Shown in pieces: positions 6,479 to 15,425 of a DNA stretch of 64,000 bases (position 1 is its first letter; every line of letters begins with the position of its first letter). Made by a program: the position numbers and the translations under genes. The notes beneath the pieces are model-generated. The model was given only the letters and a program-made list of their open reading frames with translations, searched no databases and had not been told where the DNA came from. Location: positions 17,093 to 81,092 of the forward strand of contig CAZSBL010000001.1 of NCBI GenBank assembly GCA_964605205.1, read 5' to 3'. The stretch is from JAWVYT01 sp964605205. Its GTDB lineage: Bacteria > Gemmatimonadota > Gemmatimonadetes > Longimicrobiales > RSA9.

Positions 6479-9400
6479 ATGTCCGTTACCGATAGACGTC
6501 ATTCGCTGGCCCCCACCGACCTGTTCGTGCGCCGTCACATCGGCCCCGGCGAGATCCAGATCCGGGAGATGCTGGAGACGGTAGGCTATGACTCGCTGGA
6601 CGCGCTGCTGGACACGGCGGTTCCGGAGCAGATCCGATTGGACCGTGACCTGGACCTGGCACCGCCGCTCACGGAGCGGGAGGCTCTGCGGGAGCTCCGC
6701 CAGATCGCGGAGCGGAACGAGGTCTACCGGTCGTATATCGGGCTGGGCTACCACGGGACGCACACGCCGCCGGTGATCCAGCGGAACATCCTGGAGAACC
6801 CGGGCTGGTACACGGCGTACACGCCGTACCAGGCGGAGATCAGCCAGGGCCGTCTGGAGGCGCTGCTGGTCTACCAGACCATGGTCATGGACCTGACGGG
6901 TTTCGAGATCGCGAACGCGAGCCTGCTGGACGAGGCCACGGCGGCGGCGGAGGCGATGGCGCTGGCCGAGAGCGCGGTGAAGGGGAAGCGCTCGACGTTC
7001 CTGGTCTCCGAGAGCTGTCACCCGCAGACCATCGACGTGGTCCGGACGCGGGCGAAGGTCCGGGGCTGGGAGATCGTGGTCGGGGACCACGGCGAGTGGG
7101 AGATCGACGACGACGTCTTCGGCGTCCTGCTCCAGTACCCGGCCACCGATGGCGAGATCATCGATTACGGCGATGTGGTGGACGCCGCGCACGAGGCGGG
7201 CGCGCTGGTAATCGTGGCGGCGGACCTGCTCTCGCTGACGCTCCTCTCGCCCCCGGGCGAGTGGGGCGCCGACGTGGCGGTGGGGAGCACGCAGCGGTTC
7301 GGTGTGCCCATGGGGTACGGCGGCCCGCACGCGGCGTACTTCGCCACGAGCGAGAAGTACAAGCGTCAGATGCCCGGCCGGATCATCGGCGTGAGTCAGG
7401 ACAGCCGGGGCGAGGACGCCTACTACATGGCGCTTCAGACCCGGGAGCAGCACATCCGCCGGGAGAAGGCCACGAGCAACGTGTGCACGGCGCAGGTGCT
7501 GCTGGCGGTTATCGCCGGGATGTACGCGGTCTACCACGGCCCCGACGGGCTCCGGAAGATCGCCACGCGGGTCCATCGCCTGACCCACGCGCTGGCCCAG
7601 GGGCTCGAGGAGCTGGGCCATACCATCGTCCACAAGCCGTACTTCGACACGCTCCGGGTGGAGGTCGGCGAGGGGGGCGTGGACACGATCCTGAAGGCGG
7701 CCCGGGACGCGACGATCAACCTGCGGGTGCTGGACGAGTTCACCCTCGGCGTGGCGCTGGACGAAGCGGTCCGGCTCGAGGACCTGGTGGACCTGGTAAC
7801 GGTGTTCGCGGCCGGTGAGGAGACGCCGGAGGTCGCCACCATCGAAGGGTGGCTGGAGCGCGCCGCCGCCGATGAGGCGCACCCGGACTTCCCGGCGCCG
7901 TTCGCCCGCGAGAGCGGCTATCTGACGCACCCGGTCTTCCACATCTACCACTCCGAGTCGGAGATGCTGCGGTACCTGAAGCGGCTGGAGAACCGGGACC
8001 TGAGCCTGACCGGCAGCATGATCCCGCTGGGTTCGTGTACTCTGAAGCTGAACGCCACGGCGGAGATGTATCCCATCAGCTGGCCGGAGTTCGCCGGGCT
8101 GCACCCGTTCGTCCCCGCTGACCAGGCGGAGGGATATCGGGAGATGATCGAGGGGCTGAACGGCTGGCTGGCGGAGATCACCGGCTTCGACGCCATCAGC
8201 ATGATGCCGAACGCCGGCAGCCAGGGCGAGCTGACGGGGCTGCTGGTGATCAGGGGCTACCACGAGGCCCGGGGCGAGGGGCACCGGGACGTGTGTTTCG
8301 TGCCGCAGTCGGCCCACGGGACGAACCCGGCCAGCAGCGTGATGGCCGGCTACGAGGTGGTGGTCATCAAGACGGATGAAGACGGCAACATCGACGTGGA
8401 AGACCTGCGGGCCCGGGCGGACGAGTACAGCGACCGGCTGGCCGCCATCATGGTCACCTACCCGTCGACGCACGGGATCTTCGAGACGGAGATCCGCGAC
8501 ATCTGTCAGATCGTGCACGACGCCGGCGGCCAGGTCTACATCGATGGCGCGAACATGAACGCCATGGTGGGCGTGAGCCGGCCCGGTGACTGGGGCGGCG
8601 ACGTGGCGCACCTCAACCTGCACAAGACGTTCGCCATTCCCCACGGCGGCGGCGGGCCCGGGATGGGCCCCATCGGCGTGGCGGAGCACCTGACGCCGTT
8701 CCTGCCGGGCCACCCGGTGGTGGAGACGGGCGGCGAGCAGGCCATCGGCGCGGTCAGCGCGGCGCCGTACGGCAGCCCGAGCATCCTGCCCATCAGCTGG
8801 ATGTACATCCGGATGCTGGGCGCCGAGGGCGTGACCCGGGCCACACGGCTGGCGATCCTGAACGCGAACTACGTGGCAAAGCGGCTCGAGGGGCACTTCG
8901 ACGTGCTCTACACCGGCCGGAACGGGACCGTGGCCCACGAGTGCATCATCGATCCGCGTCCGCTCAGGGAGACTTCGGGCGTGGACGCCATCGACATCTC
9001 GAAGCGGCTCATGGACTACGGCTTCCACGCGCCCACGGTGAGCTTCCCGGTGGCCGGTACGCTCATGATCGAGCCGACGGAGAGCGAGTCAAAGAAGGAG
9101 CTGGACCAGTTCTGCGACGCCATGATCGCCATCCGTGACGAGATCCGGAAGATCGAGGCCGGCGAGTGGGACGCGGAGAACAACCCGCTCAAGGGCGCGC
9201 CCCACACCGTGGACATGGTGGTGAGCAGCGAGTGGGACCGGCCGTACTCCCGGGAGCTGGCCGCCTTCCCGGAGCCGAATCGGGACAACAAGTTCTGGCC
9301 GTTCGTCGGCCGGATCGCGTCGGCCTACGGGGACCGGAACCTGGTCTGCGCCTGCCCGCCCATGGAGGAGTACGAGAAGTACGTGACCGTCGAGGCGTAA
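6479..9400 (+). CDS. gcvP: Glycine dehydrogenase (decarboxylating), P protein
   Basis: PLP enzyme that decarboxylates glycine and loads the aminomethyl group on lipoylated GcvH. At 973 residues it is the fused alpha-beta (P1+P2) form. The N-terminal half shows FVRRHIGPG, YIGLGYHGTHTPPVI and NPGWYTAYTPYQAEISQGR; the C-terminal half shows MIPLGSCTLKLN, MMPNAGSQGE, SAHGTNPAS and the PLP-binding HLNLHKTF with Lys716, followed by the HGGGGPGMGP loop. A normal GAGCC spacer precedes the ATG. Lipoate-assembly lipM follows within 180 bases. Confidence 0.98.
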   Translation: MSVTDRRHSLAPTDLFVRRHIGPGEIQIREMLETVGYDSLDALLDTAVPEQIRLDRDLDLAPPLTEREALRELRQIAERNEVYRSYIGLGYHGTHTPPVIQRNILENPGWYTAYTPYQAEISQGRLEALLVYQTMVMDLTGFEIANASLLDEATAAAEAMALAESAVKGKRSTFLVSESCHPQTIDVVRTRAKVRGWEIVVGDHGEWEIDDDVFGVLLQYPATDGEIIDYGDVVDAAHEAGALVIVAADLLSLTLLSPPGEWGADVAVGSTQRFGVPMGYGGPHAAYFATSEKYKRQMPGRIIGVSQDSRGEDAYYMALQTREQHIRREKATSNVCTAQVLLAVIAGMYAVYHGPDGLRKIATRVHRLTHALAQGLEELGHTIVHKPYFDTLRVEVGEGGVDTILKAARDATINLRVLDEFTLGVALDEAVRLEDLVDLVTVFAAGEETPEVATIEGWLERAAADEAHPDFPAPFARESGYLTHPVFHIYHSESEMLRYLKRLENRDLSLTGSMIPLGSCTLKLNATAEMYPISWPEFAGLHPFVPADQAEGYREMIEGLNGWLAEITGFDAISMMPNAGSQGELTGLLVIRGYHEARGEGHRDVCFVPQSAHGTNPASSVMAGYEVVVIKTDEDGNIDVEDLRARADEYSDRLAAIMVTYPSTHGIFETEIRDICQIVHDAGGQVYIDGANMNAMVGVSRPGDWGGDVAHLNLHKTFAIPHGGGGPGMGPIGVAEHLTPFLPGHPVVETGGEQAIGAVSAAPYGSPSILPISWMYIRMLGAEGVTRATRLAILNANYVAKRLEGHFDVLYTGRNGTVAHECIIDPRPLRETSGVDAIDISKRLMDYGFHAPTVSFPVAGTLMIEPTESESKKELDQFCDAMIAIRDEIRKIEAGEWDAENNPLKGAPHTVDMVVSSEWDRPYSRELAAFPEPNRDNKFWPFVGRIASAYGDRNLVCACPPMEEYEKYVTVEA

Positions 9401-9574
9401 GCCGGCGACGGGGTCCTGGTGGGTTCGCGGGGCGTTCAGATCGCGTGACTGGGGGATGGCTCGCGGGGGGCTCGGGGTGACCGGGCGCTTCGCGGCCGTC
9501 CCTCTTCGTGTAGCTGGCGTTTCGGCCCTTGATCTCCCAGTCTCCCAGTCATGGTTCCACCGGAAAGGAAGGGC

Positions 9575-10495
9575 ATGAGCCGGGATCCCAGCCCCGCGAC
9601 GGATGACCCCCAGTCGCGCCGCGTGCCGTGGCGGCTCGTTATCGGCGACGGTGGTACCCGCCCCGACTCGTCGGCCGCCATCTCGCCGCTGGGCGGCGCC
9701 GTCAACATGGCCATCGACGTGGCGCTGCTGGAGTCGGTGAAGACCGGCGGGGCGCCGGTGCTGCGGCTCTACCGGTGGTCTCCGGCGTGCCTGTCATTCG
9801 GCCGGAACCAGCCCGCGCGCGGGCGTTACGACGCCGCGGCCGCGGCGGAGCGGGGGATCGACCTGGTGCGGCGGCCGACGGGCGGGCAGGCCGTGCTCCA
9901 CGACGACGAGCTGACCTACGCGGTCATCGCGCCGGTGGCGGCGATCGGGAAGCCGCGGGCCGCCTACGCGGCCATCAACGAGGCGCTGGTGGTGGGGCTC
10001 CGGCGCCTCGGTGTGGAGGCGAAGATGGCGGGGCCCGAGCTCGCGGCGGGTGCCGGTGTGCCGGACGGCCCCGGCTCCGACGGCCCCGATTGGGACGCGG
10101 CGTGCTTCCGTTGGCCGGAGCGGGGCGAGGTTGTGGTGGGGGGCGCGAAGCTGGTTGGGAGCGCGCAGCGGATGGAGAGCCGCACGATCCTCCAGCACGG
10201 CTCGATCCTGGTGGGCGGCAGCCAGGCGCCGGCGGAGGAGCTGCTGATTGCGAGAGGGAGCGAGAGCGGGCGCGCCGCGTACGCCGGCGGCGGCCCCGGT
10301 GCGGGGTGGACTACGCTGGAAGGGGAGCTCGGGGAGCGGCCGGGGATGGACGTGCTGGCGGAGGCCGTCCGGGCGGGGTTCGCGGAGGTGCTGGGTGCCA
10401 CGATGGAGCCGTCGTCGCTGAGTCCGGACGAGGGGGAGGCGGCGGCCCGGGAGCGGGCGCGGTTCGCGTCGGACGAATGGACGTGGCGTCGATGA
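9575..10495 (+). CDS. Octanoyltransferase / lipoate-protein ligase (LipM-like)
   Basis: Attaches octanoate or lipoate to carrier proteins such as GcvH. Family motifs visible are RRPTGGQAVLHDDELTY (the acyl-binding RRxxGGxAVxH block), ACFRWPERGEVVVGGAKLVGSAQ and RTILQHGSILV. The Cys at about residue 177 sits where LipM octanoyltransferases carry their nucleophile, favouring transferase over ATP-dependent ligase; this is inference. I choose the ATG at 9575 because AGGAAGGG lies just before it; an ATG 24 bases upstream is possible. Its place next to gcvP fits lipoylation of GcvH. Its stop overlaps the next start (ATGA). Confidence 0.86.
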   Translation: MSRDPSPATDDPQSRRVPWRLVIGDGGTRPDSSAAISPLGGAVNMAIDVALLESVKTGGAPVLRLYRWSPACLSFGRNQPARGRYDAAAAAERGIDLVRRPTGGQAVLHDDELTYAVIAPVAAIGKPRAAYAAINEALVVGLRRLGVEAKMAGPELAAGAGVPDGPGSDGPDWDAACFRWPERGEVVVGGAKLVGSAQRMESRTILQHGSILVGGSQAPAEELLIARGSESGRAAYAGGGPGAGWTTLEGELGERPGMDVLAEAVRAGFAEVLGATMEPSSLSPDEGEAAARERARFASDEWTWRR

Positions 10496-12141
10496 GGAGG
10501 CGAGGCGTGGGCGAAGGACCCGGAGAGGCTCGGGTGGCCGGGGGGACCGGGGTCCGGTGGATGACGGCGGTCGGGCTGGTGGCGCTGCTGGGCATGGCGC
10601 TGGCGGCGTGCGGCGGAGATGGGGCCGCCGGTGGGGCCGGTGGCACCGTCGTCGTCGGGGTGCGTGCGGATTTCAGCGGGCTGAACCCGGTGACGAACAG
10701 CAGCATCGACACCGACCAGGTGCTCAAGTACGGGCTGTTCACGCCGCTGATCCGCTACGACCATGACCTGCAACCGGCGCCGTACCTGGCCGAGTCGTGG
10801 GAGCTGCACGGTGATACGGCGGTGACGTTCACGCTCCGCGATGACGTGTCCTGGCACGATGGCGAGCCGGTCACGGCCGGCGACGTGAAGTTTACCTTCG
10901 ACCTGGCGAAGGCGCCGGAGACGGGGTCGCTCATGGGGTCGGTCTACCTGGGCCGGGTGGCGTCGGCGGAGGTGGTGGACGCCCATACGATCCGGTTCGA
11001 CTTCACGCGTCCCCACGCCCAGGCGCTCGAGGACTTCTGGTGGGCGCCGGTGCCCGAGCACCTGCTGGACGAGGTCGAGCCGGCGGCGCTGGCCAACGCG
11101 TCGTACAACCGCGCGCCGGTGGGGAGCGGGCCGTTCCGGTTCGCCGAGTGGCGCGCCAATGACCGCCTGGTGCTGGTCCCCGACACGGCGTTCCCCGAAG
11201 CGCTGGGCGGCCCGGCGGCGTCGCGGGTGGTGTTCCGGGTGATCCCGGAGCCGGCCACGCTGCTGACGGAGCTGCTGACGGGCGGCGTGCACGTGGACAA
11301 CGCCGTGGAGCCGGACCAGACGCCGCAGATCGAGGCGTCGGCGTCGCTGGAACTCCATTCGTACCCGGGGACCACGCTCTACTACCTGGGGTGGAACAAC
11401 CAGCGGGCTCCGTTCGACGACCCGGCGGTACGGCGGGCCATGACGGTGGCCATCGATCGGCAGGAGCTCATCGACGCGCTTCTGGCCGGGTACGGGACCC
11501 CGGCCGCGAGCACGATCCCGCCGTGGCACCCCTACCACCCCGACATCGCGCCACTGCCACCCGACCCCGACCGGGCCCGGGTGCTGCTCCGGCAGGCGGG
11601 CTGGCGGGACCGCGACGGCGACGGCGTGCGGGAGGACGCGGCCGGCACGCCGCTGGCGTTCGAGCTCATGACCAGCGAGCGGCCGCTGAACCGGGCCATC
11701 GTGGAGGTTGTCCAGAACCGGCTGACGTCGGTGGGCGCGGACGTGGAGATCCGGGTGCTGGAGTTCCAGACCATGCTCAGCCTGCACCGCGGCCGGGACT
11801 TCGATGCCGTTCTCAGCAACTGGATCCTCGACAACTTCCAGATGGCCGCCGCGCCGTACGCGCTCTTCCACTCGAGCCAGGCGGCCATCGAGAACAGCGC
11901 CAACCGCAGCGGTGTGGCGAGCCCGCACCTCGACTCGCTGATCGAGGCAGGCGCGGCCGCTACCGACGCGGCGGCCGCCCGGCAGGTGTGGCGCGAGTTC
12001 ACCGTGGCGCTCCAGGCGAAGCAGCCGTTCACGTTCATGTTCTGGCTCGATGAGCTGGCCGCGTCCAACGATGCCGTGGAGGGTGTGGCCATGGACCAGC
12101 GCGGCGAGTTCCGCACGCTCCCCCAGTGGCGACGACGGTGA
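10492..12141 (+). CDS. Peptide/nickel-type ABC transporter substrate-binding lipoprotein
   Basis: Family 5 (DppA/OppA-type) solute-binding protein that delivers peptides to the permeases downstream. It begins with a signal peptide whose lipobox LAAC places the lipidated Cys at residue 40. The SBP_bac_5 signatures follow: LNPVTNSSIDTDQV, LAESWELHGD, TFTLRDDVSWHDGEPVTAGDVKFTFD, VGSGPFRFAEW, YYLGWNNQRAPFDDPAVRRAM and DRQELIDALL. The ATG overlapping the lipM stop gives a long basic n-region; the internal ATG at 10561 (MTAVGLVALL) would give a more typical signal peptide and is a real alternative. A 278-base gap precedes the permease genes. Confidence 0.92.
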   Translation: MRRRGVGEGPGEARVAGGTGVRWMTAVGLVALLGMALAACGGDGAAGGAGGTVVVGVRADFSGLNPVTNSSIDTDQVLKYGLFTPLIRYDHDLQPAPYLAESWELHGDTAVTFTLRDDVSWHDGEPVTAGDVKFTFDLAKAPETGSLMGSVYLGRVASAEVVDAHTIRFDFTRPHAQALEDFWWAPVPEHLLDEVEPAALANASYNRAPVGSGPFRFAEWRANDRLVLVPDTAFPEALGGPAASRVVFRVIPEPATLLTELLTGGVHVDNAVEPDQTPQIEASASLELHSYPGTTLYYLGWNNQRAPFDDPAVRRAMTVAIDRQELIDALLAGYGTPAASTIPPWHPYHPDIAPLPPDPDRARVLLRQAGWRDRDGDGVREDAAGTPLAFELMTSERPLNRAIVEVVQNRLTSVGADVEIRVLEFQTMLSLHRGRDFDAVLSNWILDNFQMAAAPYALFHSSQAAIENSANRSGVASPHLDSLIEAGAAATDAAAARQVWREFTVALQAKQPFTFMFWLDELAASNDAVEGVAMDQRGEFRTLPQWRRR

Positions 12142-12198
12142 GGGCCGGGCTCCTCGCACGCGCGCCGGCTTCCGGGTGGGGATGCGTTGCCGGCGAGC

Positions 12199-12375
12199 GC
12201 AACGCGGAACCACGGAAGGAGCGGATCCGCGGAGCTCTCCTTCGCGAAACCCGCAGCCTTCGACGCCCCGACCGAAATCCGAAGTCATTGTTGGTGAGAT
12301 CGGGTGCCCCGGAGAGGTCGGCCTTCGCCGCGAGCCTTCTGCGTTTCCGCGGGAGCATTCCGCGTTTCCGCGTTG
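12199..12375. repeat. Pair of inverted CGCGGA-type repeat elements
   Basis: In the gap between the binding protein and the permeases, 12199-12236 (AACGCGGAACCACGGAAGG and following) resembles the reverse complement of 12338-12375 (TTCCGCGGGAGCATTCCGCG and following). Similar pairs occur at 27379-27423 and 57516-58019. No gene is evident. Confidence 0.55.
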
Positions 12376-12419
12376 ATGGAAGTGTGGGTGCGCCCCGAAG
12401 GTCGGAGCGGTAGCGGCCC

Positions 12420-13403
12420 ATGCTCCGCTACGTCGGCCGTCGGCTGCTGGGCGCGATCCCGCTGGTGCTGGGGATCGCCACTATCATCTTCTTCGTGGTG
12501 AGCCTGGCACCCGGAGATCCCACGGCACTCTACTTCAACCGCAACGTGCCGCCGGAGGTACTGGACCAGATCCGGACCAACTTCGGGCTCGACCAGCCGT
12601 TGCACATCCGGTACTGGAAGTGGCTGGCGGCGTTCCTGACGGGCGACTTCGGGTACTCGCACGCCCACGGCCGCCCGGTGGCCGCCGTGATCCTGGAAAC
12701 GCTCCCGGCCACGCTTGCGCTGGCGGGGTCGACGCTGGTGTTGATCTTCGTCCTGGGCGTAGCCACCGGCGTCTTCCAGGCGGTGCGGCAGCACAAGGTG
12801 AGCGACCGGGTGCTGAGCGTGATCTCGCTCTTCTTCTACTCGATGCCCAGCTTCTGGCTCGGGCTCATGCTCATGCTGCTCCTCTCGCTCAAGGCCCACG
12901 AGTGGGGGCTCCCCTTCGCGTTCCCACCCACGGGGATGACCAGCGTGGACTACGAGTTCCTCGGCTTCTGGGGGCGGGTGGGCGATCGGCTCGAGCACCT
13001 GGTCCTCCCGGTCCTCACCCTGACCCTGGTCATGGCCGCCGGGATCGCGCGGTTTACCCGGGGCCAGATGCTCGAGGTGATCCGGCAGGACTACATCCGG
13101 ACGGCCCGGGCCAAGGGGCTGCCGGAGGCCCGGGTCATCCTGAAGCACGGGCTCCGGAACTCGCTCCTGCCGGTGATCACGCTGCTGGGGCTCTATCTCC
13201 CGCTCCTGTTCAGCGGGAGCGTGTTCGTGGAGGTGATCTTCAGCTGGCCGGGGATGGGCCGCGTCATCGTGGACGCCATCTTCCAGCGTGACTACCCGCT
13301 GGTCATGGCCACCAGCTTCATCTTCGCCCTGGTGGTGATCCTCGGCTCGCTCATCGCCGACATCCTGTACGCGGCCGCCGACCCCCGGATCCGCTATGAA
13401 TAG
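12420..13403 (+). CDS. ABC transporter permease, DppB/OppB type
   Basis: First inner-membrane subunit of the peptide importer, 327 residues with six transmembrane segments. It has the canonical DppB start (MLRYVGRRLLGAIPLVLGI), the N-terminal LAPGDP motif, TLPATLALAGS and the cytoplasmic EAA-like loop IRTARAKGLPEARVILKHGLRNSLLP that contacts the ATPases. FSWPGMGRVIVDAI near the C-terminus is also typical. Its end overlaps the next permease start by 8 bases. It works with the other four genes at 10492-16399. Confidence 0.95.
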   Translation: MLRYVGRRLLGAIPLVLGIATIIFFVVSLAPGDPTALYFNRNVPPEVLDQIRTNFGLDQPLHIRYWKWLAAFLTGDFGYSHAHGRPVAAVILETLPATLALAGSTLVLIFVLGVATGVFQAVRQHKVSDRVLSVISLFFYSMPSFWLGLMLMLLLSLKAHEWGLPFAFPPTGMTSVDYEFLGFWGRVGDRLEHLVLPVLTLTLVMAAGIARFTRGQMLEVIRQDYIRTARAKGLPEARVILKHGLRNSLLPVITLLGLYLPLLFSGSVFVEVIFSWPGMGRVIVDAIFQRDYPLVMATSFIFALVVILGSLIADILYAAADPRIRYE

Positions 13404-14409
13404 CGCACGGAGGGCCCGCGGCGGACCCCGGACCGGGGATGCACGTCGCCGCACCTGGTGGGACCGGCTGAAGGGCGACCCGCTGGCCATGTTCGGCCTC
13501 GCGGTGGTGGTCGGGCTCGCCGTGGTGGCGGTCCTCGCCCCGCTCTTCGCGCCGTACGACCCGCTGGCCCAGGGCGACCTGTCCACCGAGGCGTACCTGC
13601 CGCCCGGGCCGGCGCACTGGCTGGGCACCGACCAGTTCGGCCGGGACCTGCTGAGCCGGATCATCTACGGCGCCCGGATCAGCCTGGCCATCGGGTTCGT
13701 GGCGGTGGCCATCGCCGTGGTGCTGGGCTCGCTCCTCGGCGCGGTGGCCGGCTACCTCGGCGGCTGGATCGACGCCGTGATCATGCGCTTCACCGACATG
13801 GTCATGGCGTTCCCGCGGCTGGTGCTCCTGATCATGATCATCGCCCTCTTCCAGCCATCGCTGACACTGATCATCCTGGTGCTGGGGCTGACCCAGTGGC
13901 CGGGCACGGCGCGGCTGGTGCGCGGCGAGGTGCTGAGCCTCCGCGAGCAGGAGTACGTGGAGGCGGCCCGGGCGCTGGGCTTCGGCCGATGGCGCATCAT
14001 CCGGCGGCACCTCCTGCCCAACGTCATGGCGCCGGTGATCGTGGCCGCCACGCTGGGGATCGGGAACACCATCGTGCTCGAGGCCGGGCTCAGCTTCCTG
14101 GGGCTCGGGATCCAGCCGCCCACGCCGAGCTGGGGCACCCTCGTGGCCGACGGGCGCCAGAATCTCCTGGGCGCCTGGTGGGTGGCCACCTTCCCGGGGC
14201 TGGCTATCGTCCTCATCGTGCTGGCGTTCAACCTGGTGGGCGACGGGCTCCGCGACGTGCTCGACCCGCGGCTCCGCGGCTCCAGCGGCCCGAGCGCCGC
14301 CGTCGCCGGGACCGCGGCCGGAGGCGCGGGCGGCTCCAGCGCGGGCGGCTCCAGCTCGGGCGGCTCCAGCGCGGGCGGCTCGGGTGCGCCGGACGCGGGA
14401 GGCCGCTGA
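13396..14409 (+). CDS. ABC transporter permease, DppC/OppC type
   Basis: Second permease subunit, 337 residues. The N-terminal WWDRLKGDPLAMFGL block, LGTDQFGRDLLSRIIYGARISL, the EAA-type loop EYVEAARALGFGRWRIIRRHLLPN and FLGLGIQPPTPSWG identify it as DppC-like. The oddity is the C-terminus: after the normal end (DVLDPRLRG) about 45 residues of Gly/Ser/Ala-rich low-complexity sequence follow, encoded by a 15-base tandem repeat. Such a tail is not usual for the family and is probably disordered on the cytoplasmic side. It overlaps the next ATPase gene by one base (TGATG). Confidence 0.93.
   Translation: MNSARRARGGPRTGDARRRTWWDRLKGDPLAMFGLAVVVGLAVVAVLAPLFAPYDPLAQGDLSTEAYLPPGPAHWLGTDQFGRDLLSRIIYGARISLAIGFVAVAIAVVLGSLLGAVAGYLGGWIDAVIMRFTDMVMAFPRLVLLIMIIALFQPSLTLIILVLGLTQWPGTARLVRGEVLSLREQEYVEAARALGFGRWRIIRRHLLPNVMAPVIVAATLGIGNTIVLEAGLSFLGLGIQPPTPSWGTLVADGRQNLLGAWWVATFPGLAIVLIVLAFNLVGDGLRDVLDPRLRGSSGPSAAVAGTAAGGAGGSSAGGSSSGGSSAGGSGAPDAGGR
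14326..14385. repeat. 15-bp tandem repeat in the DppC-like gene
   Basis: Four units of a 15-base sequence close to GCGGGCGGCTCCAGC lie in frame and give GGSSA/GGSSS repeats in the permease tail. The period matches the intergenic array at 6239 and the btuB array at 47166, though the sequences differ. Confidence 0.92.
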
Positions 14410-15425
14410 TGGCGCTGCTGGAGGTGCGGGATCTACGCACGTGGTTCCATACCGACGAGGGCGTGGCCCGGGCGGTGGACGGGGTCACCTTCGATGTGGA
14501 GCGCGGCCAGGTGGTGGGGGTGGTGGGAGAGAGTGGCTCCGGCAAATCGGTGACGGCGCTCTCCATCATGGGGCTGGTGTCGGAGCCGGGGGAGATCCGG
14601 GCGGGGAGTCGGGTGGTGCTGGATGGCCGGGAGCTTACGTCGCTTTCCCCGAAGGCCATGCGCCGGGTCCGGGGCGCGGAAGTGGCGATGATCTTCCAGG
14701 AGCCGATGACGTCGCTGAACCCGATCTACCCGGTGGGCGATCAGATCGCGGAAGCGGTGCGGACGCACGCCGGACTGAAGAAAGCGGCCGCGCGAGAGCG
14801 CGCGGTGTCACTCCTCGCCCGGGTCGGGATCCCGGACCCGGAGGCCCGTGCCCACGAGTACCCGCACCAGCTGAGCGGCGGGCAGCGGCAGCGGGTAATG
14901 ATCGCCATGGCGCTGGCCAACGAGCCAGCGCTGCTCATCGCGGACGAGCCGACCACGGCGCTGGATGTGACGATCCAGGCCCAGATCCTGGAGCTGCTGC
15001 TCGAGCTTCGCGCCGAGCTGGGGATGGCGGTCCTCCTCATCACCCACGACCTGGGCGTGGTGGCGGAGACGTGTGACAGGGTGGTGGTCATGTACGGCGG
15101 ACAGGTGGTCGAGGAAGGACCCGTGGACACGGTATTCGACCGTCCGGCCCACCCCTACACCCGGGGGCTCCTGGACGCGGTGCCACGGCCCGACGCCCGG
15201 GGCCGCAGGCTCACGACCATCCCCGGCGTGGTGCCCGCGCCCACGGCGTGGCCCGAGGGGTGCCGGTTCCGGCCGCGCTGTCCGTACGCGTGGGAGCCGT
15301 GCCGGCGGGACCCGTCGCTGCTTCGGGCCGGTGCCCTGCAGTACGCCCGATGCTGGCTCGTGGAGCGGCCGGAGCGACGGACCGAGGTCGACACCCATGG
15401 CTCCTCGCCGGAGGCTTCGCCGTGA
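14409..15425 (+). CDS. Peptide ABC transporter ATP-binding protein, DppD/OppD type
   Basis: First ATPase of the importer, 338 residues. Walker A GESGSGKS is at residues 40-47, followed by the Q-loop region MIFQEPMTSLNPIYPVGDQI, signature LSGGQRQRV, Walker B LLIADEPTTALD and switch LLITHDLGVV. The C-terminal extension of the oligopeptide-transporter family carries Cys-rich CRFRPRCPYAWEPC, which in DppD/OppD-type proteins binds an iron-sulfur cluster. The ATG overlaps the upstream stop (TGATG); the same frame is open far upstream, but that is shadow sequence. Confidence 0.95.
   Translation: MALLEVRDLRTWFHTDEGVARAVDGVTFDVERGQVVGVVGESGSGKSVTALSIMGLVSEPGEIRAGSRVVLDGRELTSLSPKAMRRVRGAEVAMIFQEPMTSLNPIYPVGDQIAEAVRTHAGLKKAAARERAVSLLARVGIPDPEARAHEYPHQLSGGQRQRVMIAMALANEPALLIADEPTTALDVTIQAQILELLLELRAELGMAVLLITHDLGVVAETCDRVVVMYGGQVVEEGPVDTVFDRPAHPYTRGLLDAVPRPDARGRRLTTIPGVVPAPTAWPEGCRFRPRCPYAWEPCRRDPSLLRAGALQYARCWLVERPERRTEVDTHGSSPEASP

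Noticed and set aside
6395..9028. An 877-codon open frame on the minus strand opposite gcvP
   Set aside because: Composition (His, Arg, Pro and Val-rich, no domain) is typical of antisense to a high-GC gene; gcvP is certain.
9964..12288. A 774-codon minus-strand frame opposite the peptide-binding protein
   Set aside because: Arg/His/Pro-rich without motifs; the plus-strand gene is well supported.
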